A stretch of 64,000 nt of DNA from Microvirga calopogonii (lineage in GTDB: Bacteria; Pseudomonadota; Alphaproteobacteria; Rhizobiales; Beijerinckiaceae): contig NZ_QDGA01000021.1 of NCBI RefSeq assembly GCF_003347665.1, positions 23,727 through 87,726 on the forward strand, read 5' to 3'. The stretch's first letter is position 1, and each line of letters begins with the position of its first letter. This document shows positions 43,116 through 52,727 of this stretch, one piece after another. A program made the position numbers and the translations under genes. The notes below the pieces were generated by a model. The model made no database searches, was not told the DNA's origin, and worked only from the letters and a program-made list of their open reading frames with translations.

Positions 43116-44177
43116 TTATGCGACCGGCCGAACCCTGGTGGGGTCGGCTTGAGCAACGTGGCAGGCTGTCCGGTGTCCGGGCAGGATTTCCACCATGGGG
43201 GGAACCTCGCGGCGGCAGACGTCGATAGCGAGAGGGCAGCGCGGATGGAACCGGCAGCCCGGCGGTGGGTCGGCAAGGCTCGGAGGCGAGCCCTCAAGCC
43301 CTTTCTTCGGCGCCTCGTCCCCAATGCGCGGCAGGCTTGAGATCAGATGCGCGGTATAGGGATGGAGCGGCCTCTTGAACACGTCCCTGGTCCTGCCTTC
43401 CTCCACCAGCCGGCCGGCATACATGATGCCGAGACGGTCAGTCAGGTTGGCGTGGACAGCCATGTCGTGGGTCACGAACATGACCGATGATCCGAACTCC
43501 TGCTGGATCTCTCGGATCATGGAGAGAACGCCCTTCTGGACGATCACGTCCAGCGCTGTCGTAGGTTCGTCGGCGATGATAAATTCCGGACTGCAGATAG
43601 TCGCCAGAGCGATGGTCACCCTCTGCCGCATGCCGCCGGACAATTCATGCGGATAGGCTTGGAGAACCGCGGGATCCAGGTGAAGGCGCTTCAAGTGCCG
43701 CTCCACGAGGCTCGTAAAATCGGTCCCTTTGGCGCTCACATGCGGCAGCGCAAAATCCGCGAAGGCGTGTCTGATCCGCCGAACCGGGTTCAGCACGCTC
43801 ATGGAGCCCTGCATGATGTAGGACAGATGGCTCCAACGGATTGCCGACAATTCGTGCGGTGAGAGCTTGTAGATGTCCCGCTCCCCATCCTTGAAGGCGA
43901 AGCGCACGGAACCTTCGACGACCCTGAGCGGGGGGCGGATGGCGCCCGCGATGGTCTTGATGAGGGAACTCTTGCCAGAGCTCGACTCGCCCGCGAGGCC
44001 GTAGATCTCGTTGCGGTTGATCTTGAGGCTGACGTCGTCCACCGCCCGCACTTCGCGGTCAATACCGAACAGCTTTACCTTGTAATAGGCCTTCAGTCTG
44101 TCGACCGAGAGCAGCGGAACCGCTTGCGGAGCAATCAATTCGTCGGACGGTGGGATGGAGCGAAGTTCTGCGATCAT
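43116..44177 (-). CDS. ABC transporter ATPase (OppD/DppD family)
   Basis: About 353 residues. Walker A reads 'GESSSGKSSLIK' (Ser in place of the middle Gly of GESGSGKS), signature 'LSGGMRQRVTIALA', Walker B 'FIIADEPTTALD'. The C-terminal domain carries the Cys pattern of Opp/Dpp ATPases that often binds a cluster ('PGCRFHPRCPLAIDVCRREV'). The start at 44177 overlaps the permease stop (ATGA). Confidence 0.9.
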   Translation of the reverse strand: MIAELRSIPPSDELIAPQAVPLLSVDRLKAYYKVKLFGIDREVRAVDDVSLKINRNEIYGLAGESSSGKSSLIKTIAGAIRPPLRVVEGSVRFAFKDGERDIYKLSPHELSAIRWSHLSYIMQGSMSVLNPVRRIRHAFADFALPHVSAKGTDFTSLVERHLKRLHLDPAVLQAYPHELSGGMRQRVTIALATICSPEFIIADEPTTALDVIVQKGVLSMIREIQQEFGSSVMFVTHDMAVHANLTDRLGIMYAGRLVEEGRTRDVFKRPLHPYTAHLISSLPRIGDEAPKKGLEGSPPSLADPPPGCRFHPRCPLAIDVCRREVPPMVEILPGHRTACHVAQADPTRVRPVA

Positions 44178-45043
44178 GCCTGCCCCCCGAGACGGCTGAG
44201 GCGACTGCGCGGATCGATGTACTCGTTCATCGAAATGGCGAGCAGGAACAGCCCGATGAACAACATGATCACCAACAGGACCGGAAACGTGATCCACCAC
44301 CAGATGCCAGAGACCAAGGCGGTATGCTGATTTGCCCAGTAGATCATGCCGCCGATGGTGGGCGTATTGATGTCGGTAAAACCCAAGACCGACAACGTGA
44401 CCTCAATGCCGATCGACCAGTTGATGTTGTTCATGGTCGTCGAGAACACGATCGGCAGGACGAACGGCAGGTGCTCCTGGAGGACGATCTTGCCAGTCCC
44501 CATGCCGGAAAACACGGCCTGGCGGGTAAACTCGCGGGTCCGCAGGCTCATGGCGATGGACCGGATCAGCCGCGCGTCGTAGGCCCAGCCCAGCAGCGCG
44601 GTGATGAGGGCGAGCATCGTCCAAGTCATCTGGTCCCGCATGATGAAGTAGAACAGCACCAGGATGGGAAAGAGCGGAACGACGACGAACGTATCGTTGA
44701 TCGACATCAGGACTCGGTCGACCCAGCCGCCCTTGTAACCCGAGATCAGTCCGACCAGGAGCGAAATGACCCTGCTGAGGGCCGCCACCACGAGGCCGAA
44801 CAGGAGGGTATTCCGGATCGCGAAGGTGAGCTGCCAGAAGACGTCCTGCCCGCGTGACGTGGTGCCCAGCGGATATTCCCAGGAAGGCGGCACATCGGGC
44901 GGCACGACATACACATCCATCGGCGGGTAAGGTGAAAAGAACGAACAGGCGGCGACGGCCAGCACGATCAGAATGAGCAATAATCCGGTGGCGAACTCGC
45001 CGTTGTAGCGGAAAAGATCACGAAAAATCCGGAAAGCGCTCAT
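44174..45043 (-). CDS. ABC transporter permease (OppC/DppC family)
   Basis: About 289 residues with six helices. N-terminal 'GLLLILIVLAVAACSFFSPY' is followed by the OppC landmark 'PLGTTSRGQDVFWQL' and an EAA-like loop 'REFTRQAVFSGMGTGKIVLQ'. The start overlaps the stop of the upstream permease by one base (TGATG), and its own stop overlaps the next ATPase. Confidence 0.9.
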   Translation of the reverse strand: MSAFRIFRDLFRYNGEFATGLLLILIVLAVAACSFFSPYPPMDVYVVPPDVPPSWEYPLGTTSRGQDVFWQLTFAIRNTLLFGLVVAALSRVISLLVGLISGYKGGWVDRVLMSINDTFVVVPLFPILVLFYFIMRDQMTWTMLALITALLGWAYDARLIRSIAMSLRTREFTRQAVFSGMGTGKIVLQEHLPFVLPIVFSTTMNNINWSIGIEVTLSVLGFTDINTPTIGGMIYWANQHTALVSGIWWWITFPVLLVIMLFIGLFLLAISMNEYIDPRSRLSRLGGQA

Positions 45044-46047
45044 CACCGGGCCTCCACGCGCGGGTCGATCAGCGGATAGAGGAGATCGATCAGCAGGACG
45101 GTGGCGGAGACGGCCACGATCGACACGGTAGTAATGCCGAGAACCAGGCTGTAGTCGCCCGCATGGACCGCGCTGATCAGCAGCGATCCGACGCCCGGAT
45201 AGCCAAAGACCTGTTCGGTGATGATCGCGCCGTTGAAGATGGCGCCGAGCTGCAAGGCAAGTCCCGTGACCTGGGGCCCGAGAGCATTGCGCATCACATA
45301 GGACCGCAGGATCTTGCCGTGCCTGACTCCCGCCAGCTCCGCATAGACCACGTAGTCCTCCGTCACGATGTTGGACACGAGGGCGCGCATCCCCATGAAC
45401 CACCCACCGATGCCGACCGCCATGAGCGAAAGAACGGGAAGGATCGAGTGGACCACGACATCGAGAGCAAACGCGAAGGTATTGGAGCGGTCCGACGCCA
45501 TGGTGGCACCGCCGCTGATCGGCAGAACCGGCCAGAGAAAGCCGAAGATGATAAGAAGCACGAAGGCGACGACGTAGTAAGGGATCGGGTGGATTCCCAT
45601 GCTCAGGACACCGAACGCCTTGAGAATGCGGCTGTTGCGATAATAGCCCGCGAGGCCGCCGAGCAGATTACCGAGAAACCAGGTCAGGAGCGTGGAGACC
45701 AACAGGAGTCCGACGGTCCAGGGAAGGGCTCGCAGGATGAGCTGCGAGACCGGTGTTGGAAATGCCGACAAGGAGGGGCCGAAGTCGCCGACCATGACCC
45801 GCTTCCAGAACGCCACGTACTGCTCCCAAGGCGTGCCTTCGAGACCATAGAGCTGGCGCAGCGACTGTCGCATCATCTCGATGGCTTCCGGACTGGTCGC
45901 CCCGTAGGTCGTCGCAGCCGATATTGATTGCTCGACCGGATTGATCGGGGTCATATGCGTCACCAGGTAGGTGATATTGATCCCGACGAAGACGACGACC
46001 GCGAACTGCACGAGTCGCTTGGACAGATAGGTCAGGTAAGCCCTCAT
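45043..46047 (-). CDS. ABC transporter permease (OppB/DppB family)
   Basis: About 334 residues with six helices. It starts 'MRAYLTYLSKRLVQFAVVVF', has a long periplasmic loop after helix 1, and an EAA-type loop 'YVVYAELAGVRHGKILRSYV'. It follows the binding-protein gene by about 40 bases. Confidence 0.9.
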   Translation of the reverse strand: MRAYLTYLSKRLVQFAVVVFVGINITYLVTHMTPINPVEQSISAATTYGATSPEAIEMMRQSLRQLYGLEGTPWEQYVAFWKRVMVGDFGPSLSAFPTPVSQLILRALPWTVGLLLVSTLLTWFLGNLLGGLAGYYRNSRILKAFGVLSMGIHPIPYYVVAFVLLIIFGFLWPVLPISGGATMASDRSNTFAFALDVVVHSILPVLSLMAVGIGGWFMGMRALVSNIVTEDYVVYAELAGVRHGKILRSYVMRNALGPQVTGLALQLGAIFNGAIITEQVFGYPGVGSLLISAVHAGDYSLVLGITTVSIVAVSATVLLIDLLYPLIDPRVEAR

Positions 46048-46089
46048 GGACCCCTCCTTGTCTGAGGAAAGTAAGGAGTTGTCTGTGCG

Positions 46090-47982
46090 CTATGGCTGCT
46101 TGGGCTTGAGCTTCACCATCATCGAGCGGGAATTGCCCCAGTTCGGCACGGGATTGGCATAGGGATTTTCCGCCGTCGGATAGCCTGTCCAATAGGTCTC
46201 ATCCATGGCCGTGAAGACGTTGTATGCCATCAGCGGGATGATCGGCATCTCGCGAACGATGAGCTTGGCGTAATCGCGGCCGAGTTCGACCGTGCGTTTG
46301 TCGTCAAAGGAAATCCGGCGCACCTCCTCGATGATCTTGTCGAGTTCCGGATTGCTCCACCGCTGCCAATTGCGAGGAGATTGCGTCTTGCCTGGGGCTG
46401 CGACGAACTGGGAGTGCCAGCTGTCGAGGAAGAACGACAGGTCGGGATGGCCGCCGTAAGTCTCGACGCTCCAGGAGATCAGCGTCTCGAAGTCGCCGGC
46501 TATGCGCCGATCCAGCATCGTGGTGCCCTGGGCGACCTCCGTCTTCGCATCGATGCCGAATTGGCGCCATTGCTGCACGATCATGGTGCCGGCCCGGGTC
46601 AGGATCGGGCGGCTGTCGCCCTCGACCATGAGCTTGATGGAAAACGGCTTGCCATCGGGCGTGTACCAAGCATTGCCGCGTTTCGTGTAGCCGGCCTTCT
46701 CAAGGAGTTCCGCAGCCGCCTGTGGATTGGGCTTCCACCAGCCGTAACCGAATGCCTTTTTGATCTCCGCCGGATCCGTCGGGATCTGCTCCTTCATCGT
46801 GGGACGCAGCATGTCGGCAATCTGGTTGCCGATATTCGGGTCGTAAGGCTTGACCTTGCTCTTTCCAGTGTCGATCTCATACGAAGCAAGCCACTCCTGA
46901 AGCGGAATATGGTAATCGTCCGGATGAGTTCCCGTCGGCGGGATCCCGATCGGCGAGAGCGTTGCGGCGCCGCGATAGGATGCCATCGAGACGGCCTTGA
47001 TATCGATCAGCAGAGCCAGCGCCCACCGCACATCGCGGTTCTGGAAGGCAGGATTCTGCATGTTGAAGATCACAGACGGCAGGGTCGGATCGGGATGCGC
47101 GAACGGGAAGTTCGGGAACCAAGTCTTGAGGCTCGGCGACTGCTTGGTCAGGGTGAACATGCCCTCGGGGGCAATGTCATGCACGACGTCCAGGTTGTGG
47201 TTGAGCTGCGCGATCACGCGCTTATCCGGCGGACCCGGATCGATATAGGCTGCATATTTGGGACCCGGCTCACCATACCGTCCAAGCGTGGTGCGCTGCC
47301 AATCGTCGCGCTTCTGCCAGATATACCACTTTCCGTCAGGATCGAAGCTGTGAAGCTTGTAGGCGCCAAGCGAAATCGGAGGGTTGAAGTCGAATCTCTG
47401 CGGATCCGCCGCTTTCTCGAAAACATGCTTCGGCATCATCCAGATCGCGTTGAACCGCACAGTGAAGAGAGAGTGGAACCGCGAGTTCGGCTTCTTCAGC
47501 TTGAACACGACCGTCCATGGCTCCGGCGACGATACACTCTCGACGTTCAGCGCCAGCAGAGCACTCCAGCGCATGCCCGGGTTCTTGATCTGGGTCTCGA
47601 CCGTATAGATGAGATCGTCGGGCGTGAACTCGACGCCGTCGCTCCAATAAATTCCAGGGCGCAACTTCACCGTCATCTCAGTGAAATCCGCGTTGTAGAT
47701 TGGTTTTTCCGCCGCCAGGGAGTTTTCCCAGACGCCGTCGAGCCCACGCTCCGGATCGATGTACCAGAGCGTATCGAGCGCGAGCTGATGCAGGCCCGTA
47801 TACTGACCGCCGGCATTGATGGTCCAGATATTGAACCATCCAGGGTTCTTGATCGTGCCCTCCGGGTTTTCGAGAATGATCGTCTCGTTCCGTGGTACGC
47901 CCGGAACATTGGTTTGAGACATCGCGGTGGTCGCTGCCAGGGCCAGACCGGTGGCAACGGTAAGCAGGCGTAGAATTCGCAT
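46090..47982 (-). CDS. ABC transporter substrate-binding protein, family 5
   Basis: About 630 residues. A signal peptide ('MRILRLLTVATGLALAATTA') precedes a family 5 fold ('LAAEKPIYNADFTEMTVKLR', 'YWSDGVEFTPDDLIYTVE'). The length is greater than typical dipeptide binders (about 530), as seen in family members that bind oligosaccharides. Together with GH51 this suggests arabino-oligosaccharide uptake by a peptide-type ABC system. It leads the operon, divergent from an ArsR-type regulator. Confidence 0.9.
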   Translation of the reverse strand: MRILRLLTVATGLALAATTAMSQTNVPGVPRNETIILENPEGTIKNPGWFNIWTINAGGQYTGLHQLALDTLWYIDPERGLDGVWENSLAAEKPIYNADFTEMTVKLRPGIYWSDGVEFTPDDLIYTVETQIKNPGMRWSALLALNVESVSSPEPWTVVFKLKKPNSRFHSLFTVRFNAIWMMPKHVFEKAADPQRFDFNPPISLGAYKLHSFDPDGKWYIWQKRDDWQRTTLGRYGEPGPKYAAYIDPGPPDKRVIAQLNHNLDVVHDIAPEGMFTLTKQSPSLKTWFPNFPFAHPDPTLPSVIFNMQNPAFQNRDVRWALALLIDIKAVSMASYRGAATLSPIGIPPTGTHPDDYHIPLQEWLASYEIDTGKSKVKPYDPNIGNQIADMLRPTMKEQIPTDPAEIKKAFGYGWWKPNPQAAAELLEKAGYTKRGNAWYTPDGKPFSIKLMVEGDSRPILTRAGTMIVQQWRQFGIDAKTEVAQGTTMLDRRIAGDFETLISWSVETYGGHPDLSFFLDSWHSQFVAAPGKTQSPRNWQRWSNPELDKIIEEVRRISFDDKRTVELGRDYAKLIVREMPIIPLMAYNVFTAMDETYWTGYPTAENPYANPVPNWGNSRSMMVKLKPKQP

Positions 47983-48065
47983 TGGCGCTCCTCCTTGGCT
48001 GATTTTTATCTTTTCTCTTAGTTAGCCCTCAGATTTTAGGATCGGTCAACAGTAGCATTGATACA

Positions 48066-48082
48066 TATCGAAACTTTCGATA
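48066..48082. promoter_or_regulatory. Palindromic operator between regulator and importer
   Basis: TATCGAAACTTTCGATA is a perfect 17-bp inverted repeat around a central C, placed between the divergent binding-protein gene and the ArsR-type regulator. It is the obvious candidate binding site for that regulator. Confidence 0.65.
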
Positions 48083-48139
48083 CATAAAGCGAGGTGCAGA
48101 TTGCTTTCCGCTCTCTGCAATCTTGCAGTTGAGCGGCTC

Positions 48140-49081
48140 ATGTCGACATTCAAAAGAAAGTTCCTGACCCTGATCCCGGAGGAGAGCTCTGAGACGCTGC
48201 GGGGAATCGCGTCGCCCGGCCGGATTCGGATCCTGAGGCTCCTGCGGGCGCGGGGACCGCTAAACGTCAATGAGATCAGCGGTGCGCTCGATCTGCCTCA
48301 ATCCACGATCGCAACCCATATCCAGGTGCTCGAGCGCGCCGGGCTCATCGAGACGGAAACCATCAAAGCCTCGAAGGGCCAGCAGAAGGTCTGCTCGATC
48401 CGATACGACGAGATCATCATCCGATTCGATGATGAGGATCCGCTCAAGAGCAAGGATCACATCGAGGTATCCATGCCCATCGGCCTCTACACGAGTTGCG
48501 ATGTGAGCGCCCCCTGCGGCCTCTGTTCGACGGAGAGTGTTCTGGGCGTTCTCGATGTGCCCGACCTTTTCCTCGATCCTCACCGTATGAACGCATCCTT
48601 GATCTGGTTCCGGCGGGGTTTTGTCGAATACAAGTTCCCCAATAACGGCAAGGTCCTGGGCGCCAAGATCGACAGGCTCGAATTTGTCATGGAGCTGTCG
48701 TCCGAGGTTCCGGGCACGAGCCTTGACTGGCCATCCGAGATCAGCCTCTGGATCAACAACGTGAAAGTAGGGAGCTGGATTTCGCCAAGTGACTTCGGCG
48801 ACAAGCGAGGTCTCTACACGCCGCAGTGGTGGAAGCTGGAAGGCTCCCAGTATGGCAAACTGGTGACTTGGCGGATCACACGGAGCGGAACATCGGTAAA
48901 CGATGTTCAAATATCCGACGTGTCGCTGGATAGGCTCGAACTCGATAAGCACCACGGAATTCGACTAAGGATCGGGATCGACGAAACAGCCCGCCACCCT
49001 GGCGGTATCAATATCTTTGGCCGGGGCTTCGGAAACTACGATCAAGATATTATCATGCGCATCCACCTGAGAGAGCATTGA
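48140..49081 (+). CDS. ArsR-type regulator with large C-terminal sensor domain
   Basis: About 313 residues, three times the usual ArsR length. Residues about 15-80 form a winged helix ('IASPGRIRILRLLRARGPLN', 'LPQSTIATHIQVLERAGLI'). Residues about 90-313 form a beta-rich domain of unknown type with a Cys cluster C120, C126, C129 ('SCDVSAPCGLCS') and strands such as 'ISLWINNVKVGSWISPSDFG'. A TTG at 48101 with GAGGTG ahead is an alternative start adding 13 residues. It is divergent from the GH51/importer operon and presumably senses an arabinose derivative. Confidence 0.8.
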   Translation: MSTFKRKFLTLIPEESSETLRGIASPGRIRILRLLRARGPLNVNEISGALDLPQSTIATHIQVLERAGLIETETIKASKGQQKVCSIRYDEIIIRFDDEDPLKSKDHIEVSMPIGLYTSCDVSAPCGLCSTESVLGVLDVPDLFLDPHRMNASLIWFRRGFVEYKFPNNGKVLGAKIDRLEFVMELSSEVPGTSLDWPSEISLWINNVKVGSWISPSDFGDKRGLYTPQWWKLEGSQYGKLVTWRITRSGTSVNDVQISDVSLDRLELDKHHGIRLRIGIDETARHPGGINIFGRGFGNYDQDIIMRIHLREH

Positions 49082-49100
49082 AGTTCTCGAATGCAGATGG

Positions 49101-49490
49101 TTAGCGTCGGAAGCTCTCACGGATCAGGTTGTAGGCGTGCTGGACAATCTCCTGCACGCAGGTGCGCTCCAGACGGCGTATTGTGAAGTTCCCGAGGGCA
49201 AGCGTCTGGAAGTGGTAGATGAAGACGGCGTCGACTGCCGCGCCGCCCATCGCCCCACGGACCGGAACCACTTGGGCGGAGACCTTCTGCGAGACGACAA
49301 CTCCAAACCGGGATCCGATCTGAGCCGACAGACGCATGATGGTCGAGGTGCTCTCGTCGACGACGACGCGCCCGGGCATCTACTAAAGGGCGCGGGCCAC
49401 GTAGCTCCGCCCCCAAGCGCGAGCACAGCCCGCCGCAAGACTTCTTGGTCCTCATCCGAGAGGGCAACCTCCGGCATTGCAGCGCGTGCG
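49101..49490 (-). pseudogene. EcsC-family protein remnant
   Basis: The C-terminal part ('RFGVVVSQKVSAQVVPVRG', 'AVFIYHFQTLALGNFTIRRL') matches the end of EcsC proteins. A short N-terminal piece ('LSDEDQEVLRRAVLAL') is readable about 50 codons upstream in a different frame. Most of the roughly 250-residue protein is missing, so it is a decayed copy. Confidence 0.5.
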
Positions 49491-49621
49491 TCCGATAATG
49501 GCGTGCGTCGTTGCGACGAAACTCCTGGCTCATGCAGGCTAATTTGCAATTCCAGACCGCTTCCGAAAGCCCGCAACCCTTCAGTGCAGCTTGGCGTTGG
49601 TCCGAGGGGCCGGAGAAGCCG

Positions 49622-50368
49622 ATGCTGATAAGATCCGTTGCAGCCACCGTTTCAATCGTGATGGTCCAAGTTGCTGTGGCGCAGCCACTACCGCCTCTGC
49701 CGCCTCCACGGCCCGTCGAGTCTCCCTCCCGGGCGGCACCTGATGCCCAACCGCCTGAGGCTCCGCCGGCGTCGACGGCAGACACGCCATCAGCTGGCTC
49801 GGCAGCCGACGATTGCTTCGCAAGACTAAAAGCGGCCGGGTTTGAGATCGAGTCTGCGGAGCCGCCCCAGGTTTCGAACGAGCTCTGCCGAGTTGAAACG
49901 CCAGTGCGGCTCAAGTCTGTGCCGGTTCCGACGAAGCCTGAGACGGTTGTCCGGCTGTCCAATCAACCCATCCTCGCCTGCCGCTTCGCCGGGCCGCTCG
50001 GACACTGGATCGGCGATCTCGTCGCTCCGCTCGTTGCCGGTAGCAAGGGAAGCGTGCTGAAAGCCGTCGAGACCGGCCCGGGCTTCGAGTGCCGCAACCG
50101 GAACCGGGCAGCAGCGGGTAAGCTCTCAGCCCATGCGCAAGGGCTCGCGATCGACATCGCGGGGTTCGAGCTCGCCAATGGAGCGACCCTGCGGATCAAG
50201 CTTGAAAACGACACCGCGCCGGACCCAGCGCTCGCAGCTCTCCGAACGGCGGCCTGCGGCTGGTTCTCGACCATCCTCGGTCCTGGTTCGGACGAGGCGC
50301 ATCATGATCACCTCCACGTTGACATCGAGCAGCACGGATCCAGCGACCGTTACCGCATCTGTCAGTAG
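49622..50368 (+). CDS. Extensin-like C-terminal domain protein
   Basis: About 248 residues. Signal peptide ('MLIRSVAATVSIVMVQVAVA'), a Pro-rich linker ('PLPPLPPPRPVESP'), then the extensin-like C-terminal domain (about 90-248). Its metal-peptidase-like motifs are 'SAHAQGLAIDIAGFELANG' and 'DEAHHDHLHVDIEQHG', the His/Asp set shared with D-Ala-D-Ala peptidase-like folds. Four Cys probably form disulfides. The start at 49622 has GGAGAAG ahead and begins the signal peptide. It acts outside the inner membrane, perhaps on peptidoglycan. Confidence 0.85.
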   Translation: MLIRSVAATVSIVMVQVAVAQPLPPLPPPRPVESPSRAAPDAQPPEAPPASTADTPSAGSAADDCFARLKAAGFEIESAEPPQVSNELCRVETPVRLKSVPVPTKPETVVRLSNQPILACRFAGPLGHWIGDLVAPLVAGSKGSVLKAVETGPGFECRNRNRAAAGKLSAHAQGLAIDIAGFELANGATLRIKLENDTAPDPALAALRTAACGWFSTILGPGSDEAHHDHLHVDIEQHGSSDRYRICQ

Positions 50369-50561
50369 CGGGCGATCTATCTCAAGCCGTCGCCTCAGGA
50401 TCCATTACAACTTGGGACAACGGCGGGCGGATGTCATCGCTTTAACTGTGGTCACACGCAATAGATTGATCGCTTGGGACAGTGTATTGGCAATTTAGGA
50501 CGGAATTTCGAAACCGCACTGGGAGTACGAGGCTCAGCAGCCAGTGTCATTTCCGCGAGCA
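50369..50561. other. Short non-coding interval
   Basis: No gene, RNA or clear terminator is seen between the extensin-like gene and the next, convergent gene. Confidence 0.4.
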
Positions 50562-50987
50562 TCACCGGGAGCACTTCTTGTATTCGGTGCCGGTCGTGTC
50601 CTGCTCGTTGAAGTAGCGTCGGAGCGAGCCATCCGGCTGCGCTGCCACAAGAACCCTCACCTCACTACCGGCCACGGCGTTGGCGCAGTCAAGGACGAGA
50701 AGCTGCCGATCTCCAGTCGGCCGGGCCGATTTGATGCGGCACGACGCCTGGGGAGTTCTCAGGCGGCTTCCGGAGATGATGAAAGCGGGTGCGAAAATAT
50801 CGACCGGCTTTTTGAACGAGACCCCTTTGCCCGCTGATGAGTAAACGTCCGCACAATCTGAGCTGCCCGACAGCCAAGCGCCGTTAAAGCCGGAGGGTGC
50901 ACCCTGTGCCATCGCACTCGCATCCAAGTTTGAAACGGTCAATCCCAGCCCGAGCCCGATGGACACCGTTAAGCCTGCACTCCTCAT
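50562..50987 (-). CDS. Hypothetical secreted protein
   Basis: About 141 residues. Signal peptide 'MRSAGLTVSIGLGLGLTVSN' with cleavage near 'AMAQG', then a small globular domain with four Cys ('SSDCADVYSSAGKGVSF', 'ASCRIKSARPTGDRQLLVLD'), ending 'GTEYKKCSR'. GGAAGG precedes the ATG at 50987; the longer frame from 51083 is rejected. The function is unknown; it is probably periplasmic. Confidence 0.75.
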   Translation of the reverse strand: MRSAGLTVSIGLGLGLTVSNLDASAMAQGAPSGFNGAWLSGSSDCADVYSSAGKGVSFKKPVDIFAPAFIISGSRLRTPQASCRIKSARPTGDRQLLVLDCANAVAGSEVRVLVAAQPDGSLRRYFNEQDTTGTEYKKCSR

Positions 50988-51593
50988 CGCAACCTTCCCC
51001 AACAGCTGAACCGTCGACCTCTGCTGTCCGCCAGGGTAACAATGTAGACAGGTTGCGGCACCATGCTTGACGGAAGGGGACAATCACTTGACATTTTGGG
51101 CCATCAGGTGGTTCCGCTGTCGAGTGGCCCTTGCCTTGCCGAATGCTGCGGCGATAACCGGGACCAAAGATCTCGTCGACCGCTTCGACGTCGCTTGGCG
51201 GGGACCGGCGCGCCGGTCATCCATGATGTGGCGGCCTAAACTGTCAAAAGATTGTCGCGACCGATCAAGCGCCATGTTTCGGCTGAGCTAGGCTTCCCTG
51301 GAAAGGCAGCGAAGTATGGAGCCACGACTGATGTCCGCCGCGGTTGCGGGCTTCGAAACAGGCGCCATCGCAGAATTGGCTCGGCGACTCTCGACATGAT
51401 CTGCTCCCAGACCAAGAGGATCTTGACCTCGCAGCCGCCCGCTCGCACCGGATCGGACCGATTATCGCTATGTGCGCGATAGGAGCTTTTGCGTGCTCCA
51501 TGACACGGGATGGTCGGCTCGGGCGAGATGGGCACATATACAAGATGAACCGAAGTGGCCCGACCAGCGCATGGAAGAGAACAGGATGAGACC
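50988..51593. other. Gap of about 600 bases without a recognisable gene
   Basis: Several short frames exist on both strands, but none has a ribosome site together with a recognisable domain. It may hold the promoter of the antiporter gene. Confidence 0.4.
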
Positions 51594-52727
51594 ATGACGG
51601 ACAAACCCTATCCTGACGCACACGCGATGTCCGAGGCATCGTTGCTCAGGCCGTCGCTCTTGTGGCTCTTGGTCCTCGCGCCCATCGCCGCCATCCTCGA
51701 TCATGCCGGTAGAGTTCCGGCCGGAATAGTCTTCTTCTGTGCCGCCCTGGCCGTCGTGCCGTTCGCCAAGCTCATCGTCCAGGGAACCGAGCAGGTCGCC
51801 GCCCACACCGGCGCAACGATTGGAGGCCTGCTCAATGCCACCTTCGGCAATCTTCCGGAATTGATTATCGCCATGGTTGCCCTGCGGGCCGGCCTACTTG
51901 AGATGGTGCGCGCCTCCATTGTGGGTGCGCTACTTGCCAACCTCCTGGTCGCTCTCGGCTTGTCCTTCCTGCTCGGCGGCCTGCGCCATCATAGTCAGAA
52001 ATACAATCCCGATGCGGTGCGAACCTACTCGTCGACCATGGTTCTGGCCTGGATCAGCCTGGCACTCCCGAGCGCTTTCCACCGTGTCCTTGAAACTGAG
52101 CCCCACCTTGGTGTGCATGCTACTCTGGACATCGTCGTAGCCGTCGTGCTGCTGGGCCTCTACGGGCTCTTCCTGATCTACTCCCTGAGAACCCACCCGG
52201 AGACCTTCGCCGAACTGGCCACCCCCGCCACGGCCGACGAAACTCACGATAATCCCAGCCTCGCATGGGGTATCGCGATGCTCCTGCTCGCGTCCATTGG
52301 CGCAGCATGGATGAGTGAGATCCTCGTAGGGGCGGCAGAGCAGGCCGGCCATTCGCTGGGCATGTCGCAGATGTTCATAGGTGTGATCGTGCTCGCGCTC
52401 GTCGGCGGCGCGGCCGAGTCCGGATCGGCCATTGCCATGGGTCGAATGAACCGTCCCGATCTCAGCGTCGGTATTGCCCTGGGAAGTTGCGTGCAGATTG
52501 CGTTGTTCGTGGCGCCGGTCCTGGTGCTGCTCGCGCCGGCTATGGGGCAGCCGCAATTCCGACTGGTGTTCTCGCAAGCAGAGATGTGGATGCTGTTCGG
52601 GGCTGTGCTCCTTGGGGCAACGGTTGTGACGGCGGGCCAATCCAACTGGTTCAAGGGCGCCCAACTATTGGCTCTCTACCTTATCATTGCTGCCGTCCTC
52701 TACCTGATCCCGACCGCTACGTCGTAG
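51594..52727 (+). CDS. Calcium/proton antiporter, CaCA family (ChaA/Cax type)
   Basis: About 377 residues with eleven or so transmembrane helices. Both alpha repeats are clear: 'GGLLNATFGNLPELIIAMVA' in the first half and 'GGAAESGSAIAMGRMNRPDL' in the second, the acidic residues being the cation sites. The ATG at 51594 follows GAGA and begins a short polar N-terminus before helix 1. It exports Ca2+ (or Na+/K+ as in ChaA) in exchange for protons. Confidence 0.9.
   Translation: MTDKPYPDAHAMSEASLLRPSLLWLLVLAPIAAILDHAGRVPAGIVFFCAALAVVPFAKLIVQGTEQVAAHTGATIGGLLNATFGNLPELIIAMVALRAGLLEMVRASIVGALLANLLVALGLSFLLGGLRHHSQKYNPDAVRTYSSTMVLAWISLALPSAFHRVLETEPHLGVHATLDIVVAVVLLGLYGLFLIYSLRTHPETFAELATPATADETHDNPSLAWGIAMLLLASIGAAWMSEILVGAAEQAGHSLGMSQMFIGVIVLALVGGAAESGSAIAMGRMNRPDLSVGIALGSCVQIALFVAPVLVLLAPAMGQPQFRLVFSQAEMWMLFGAVLLGATVVTAGQSNWFKGAQLLALYLIIAAVLYLIPTATS

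Noticed and set aside
46381..47973. Long plus-strand frame of 530 codons
   Set aside because: It lies antisense to the substrate-binding protein gene, has no family resemblance and is a product of GC-rich codon use.
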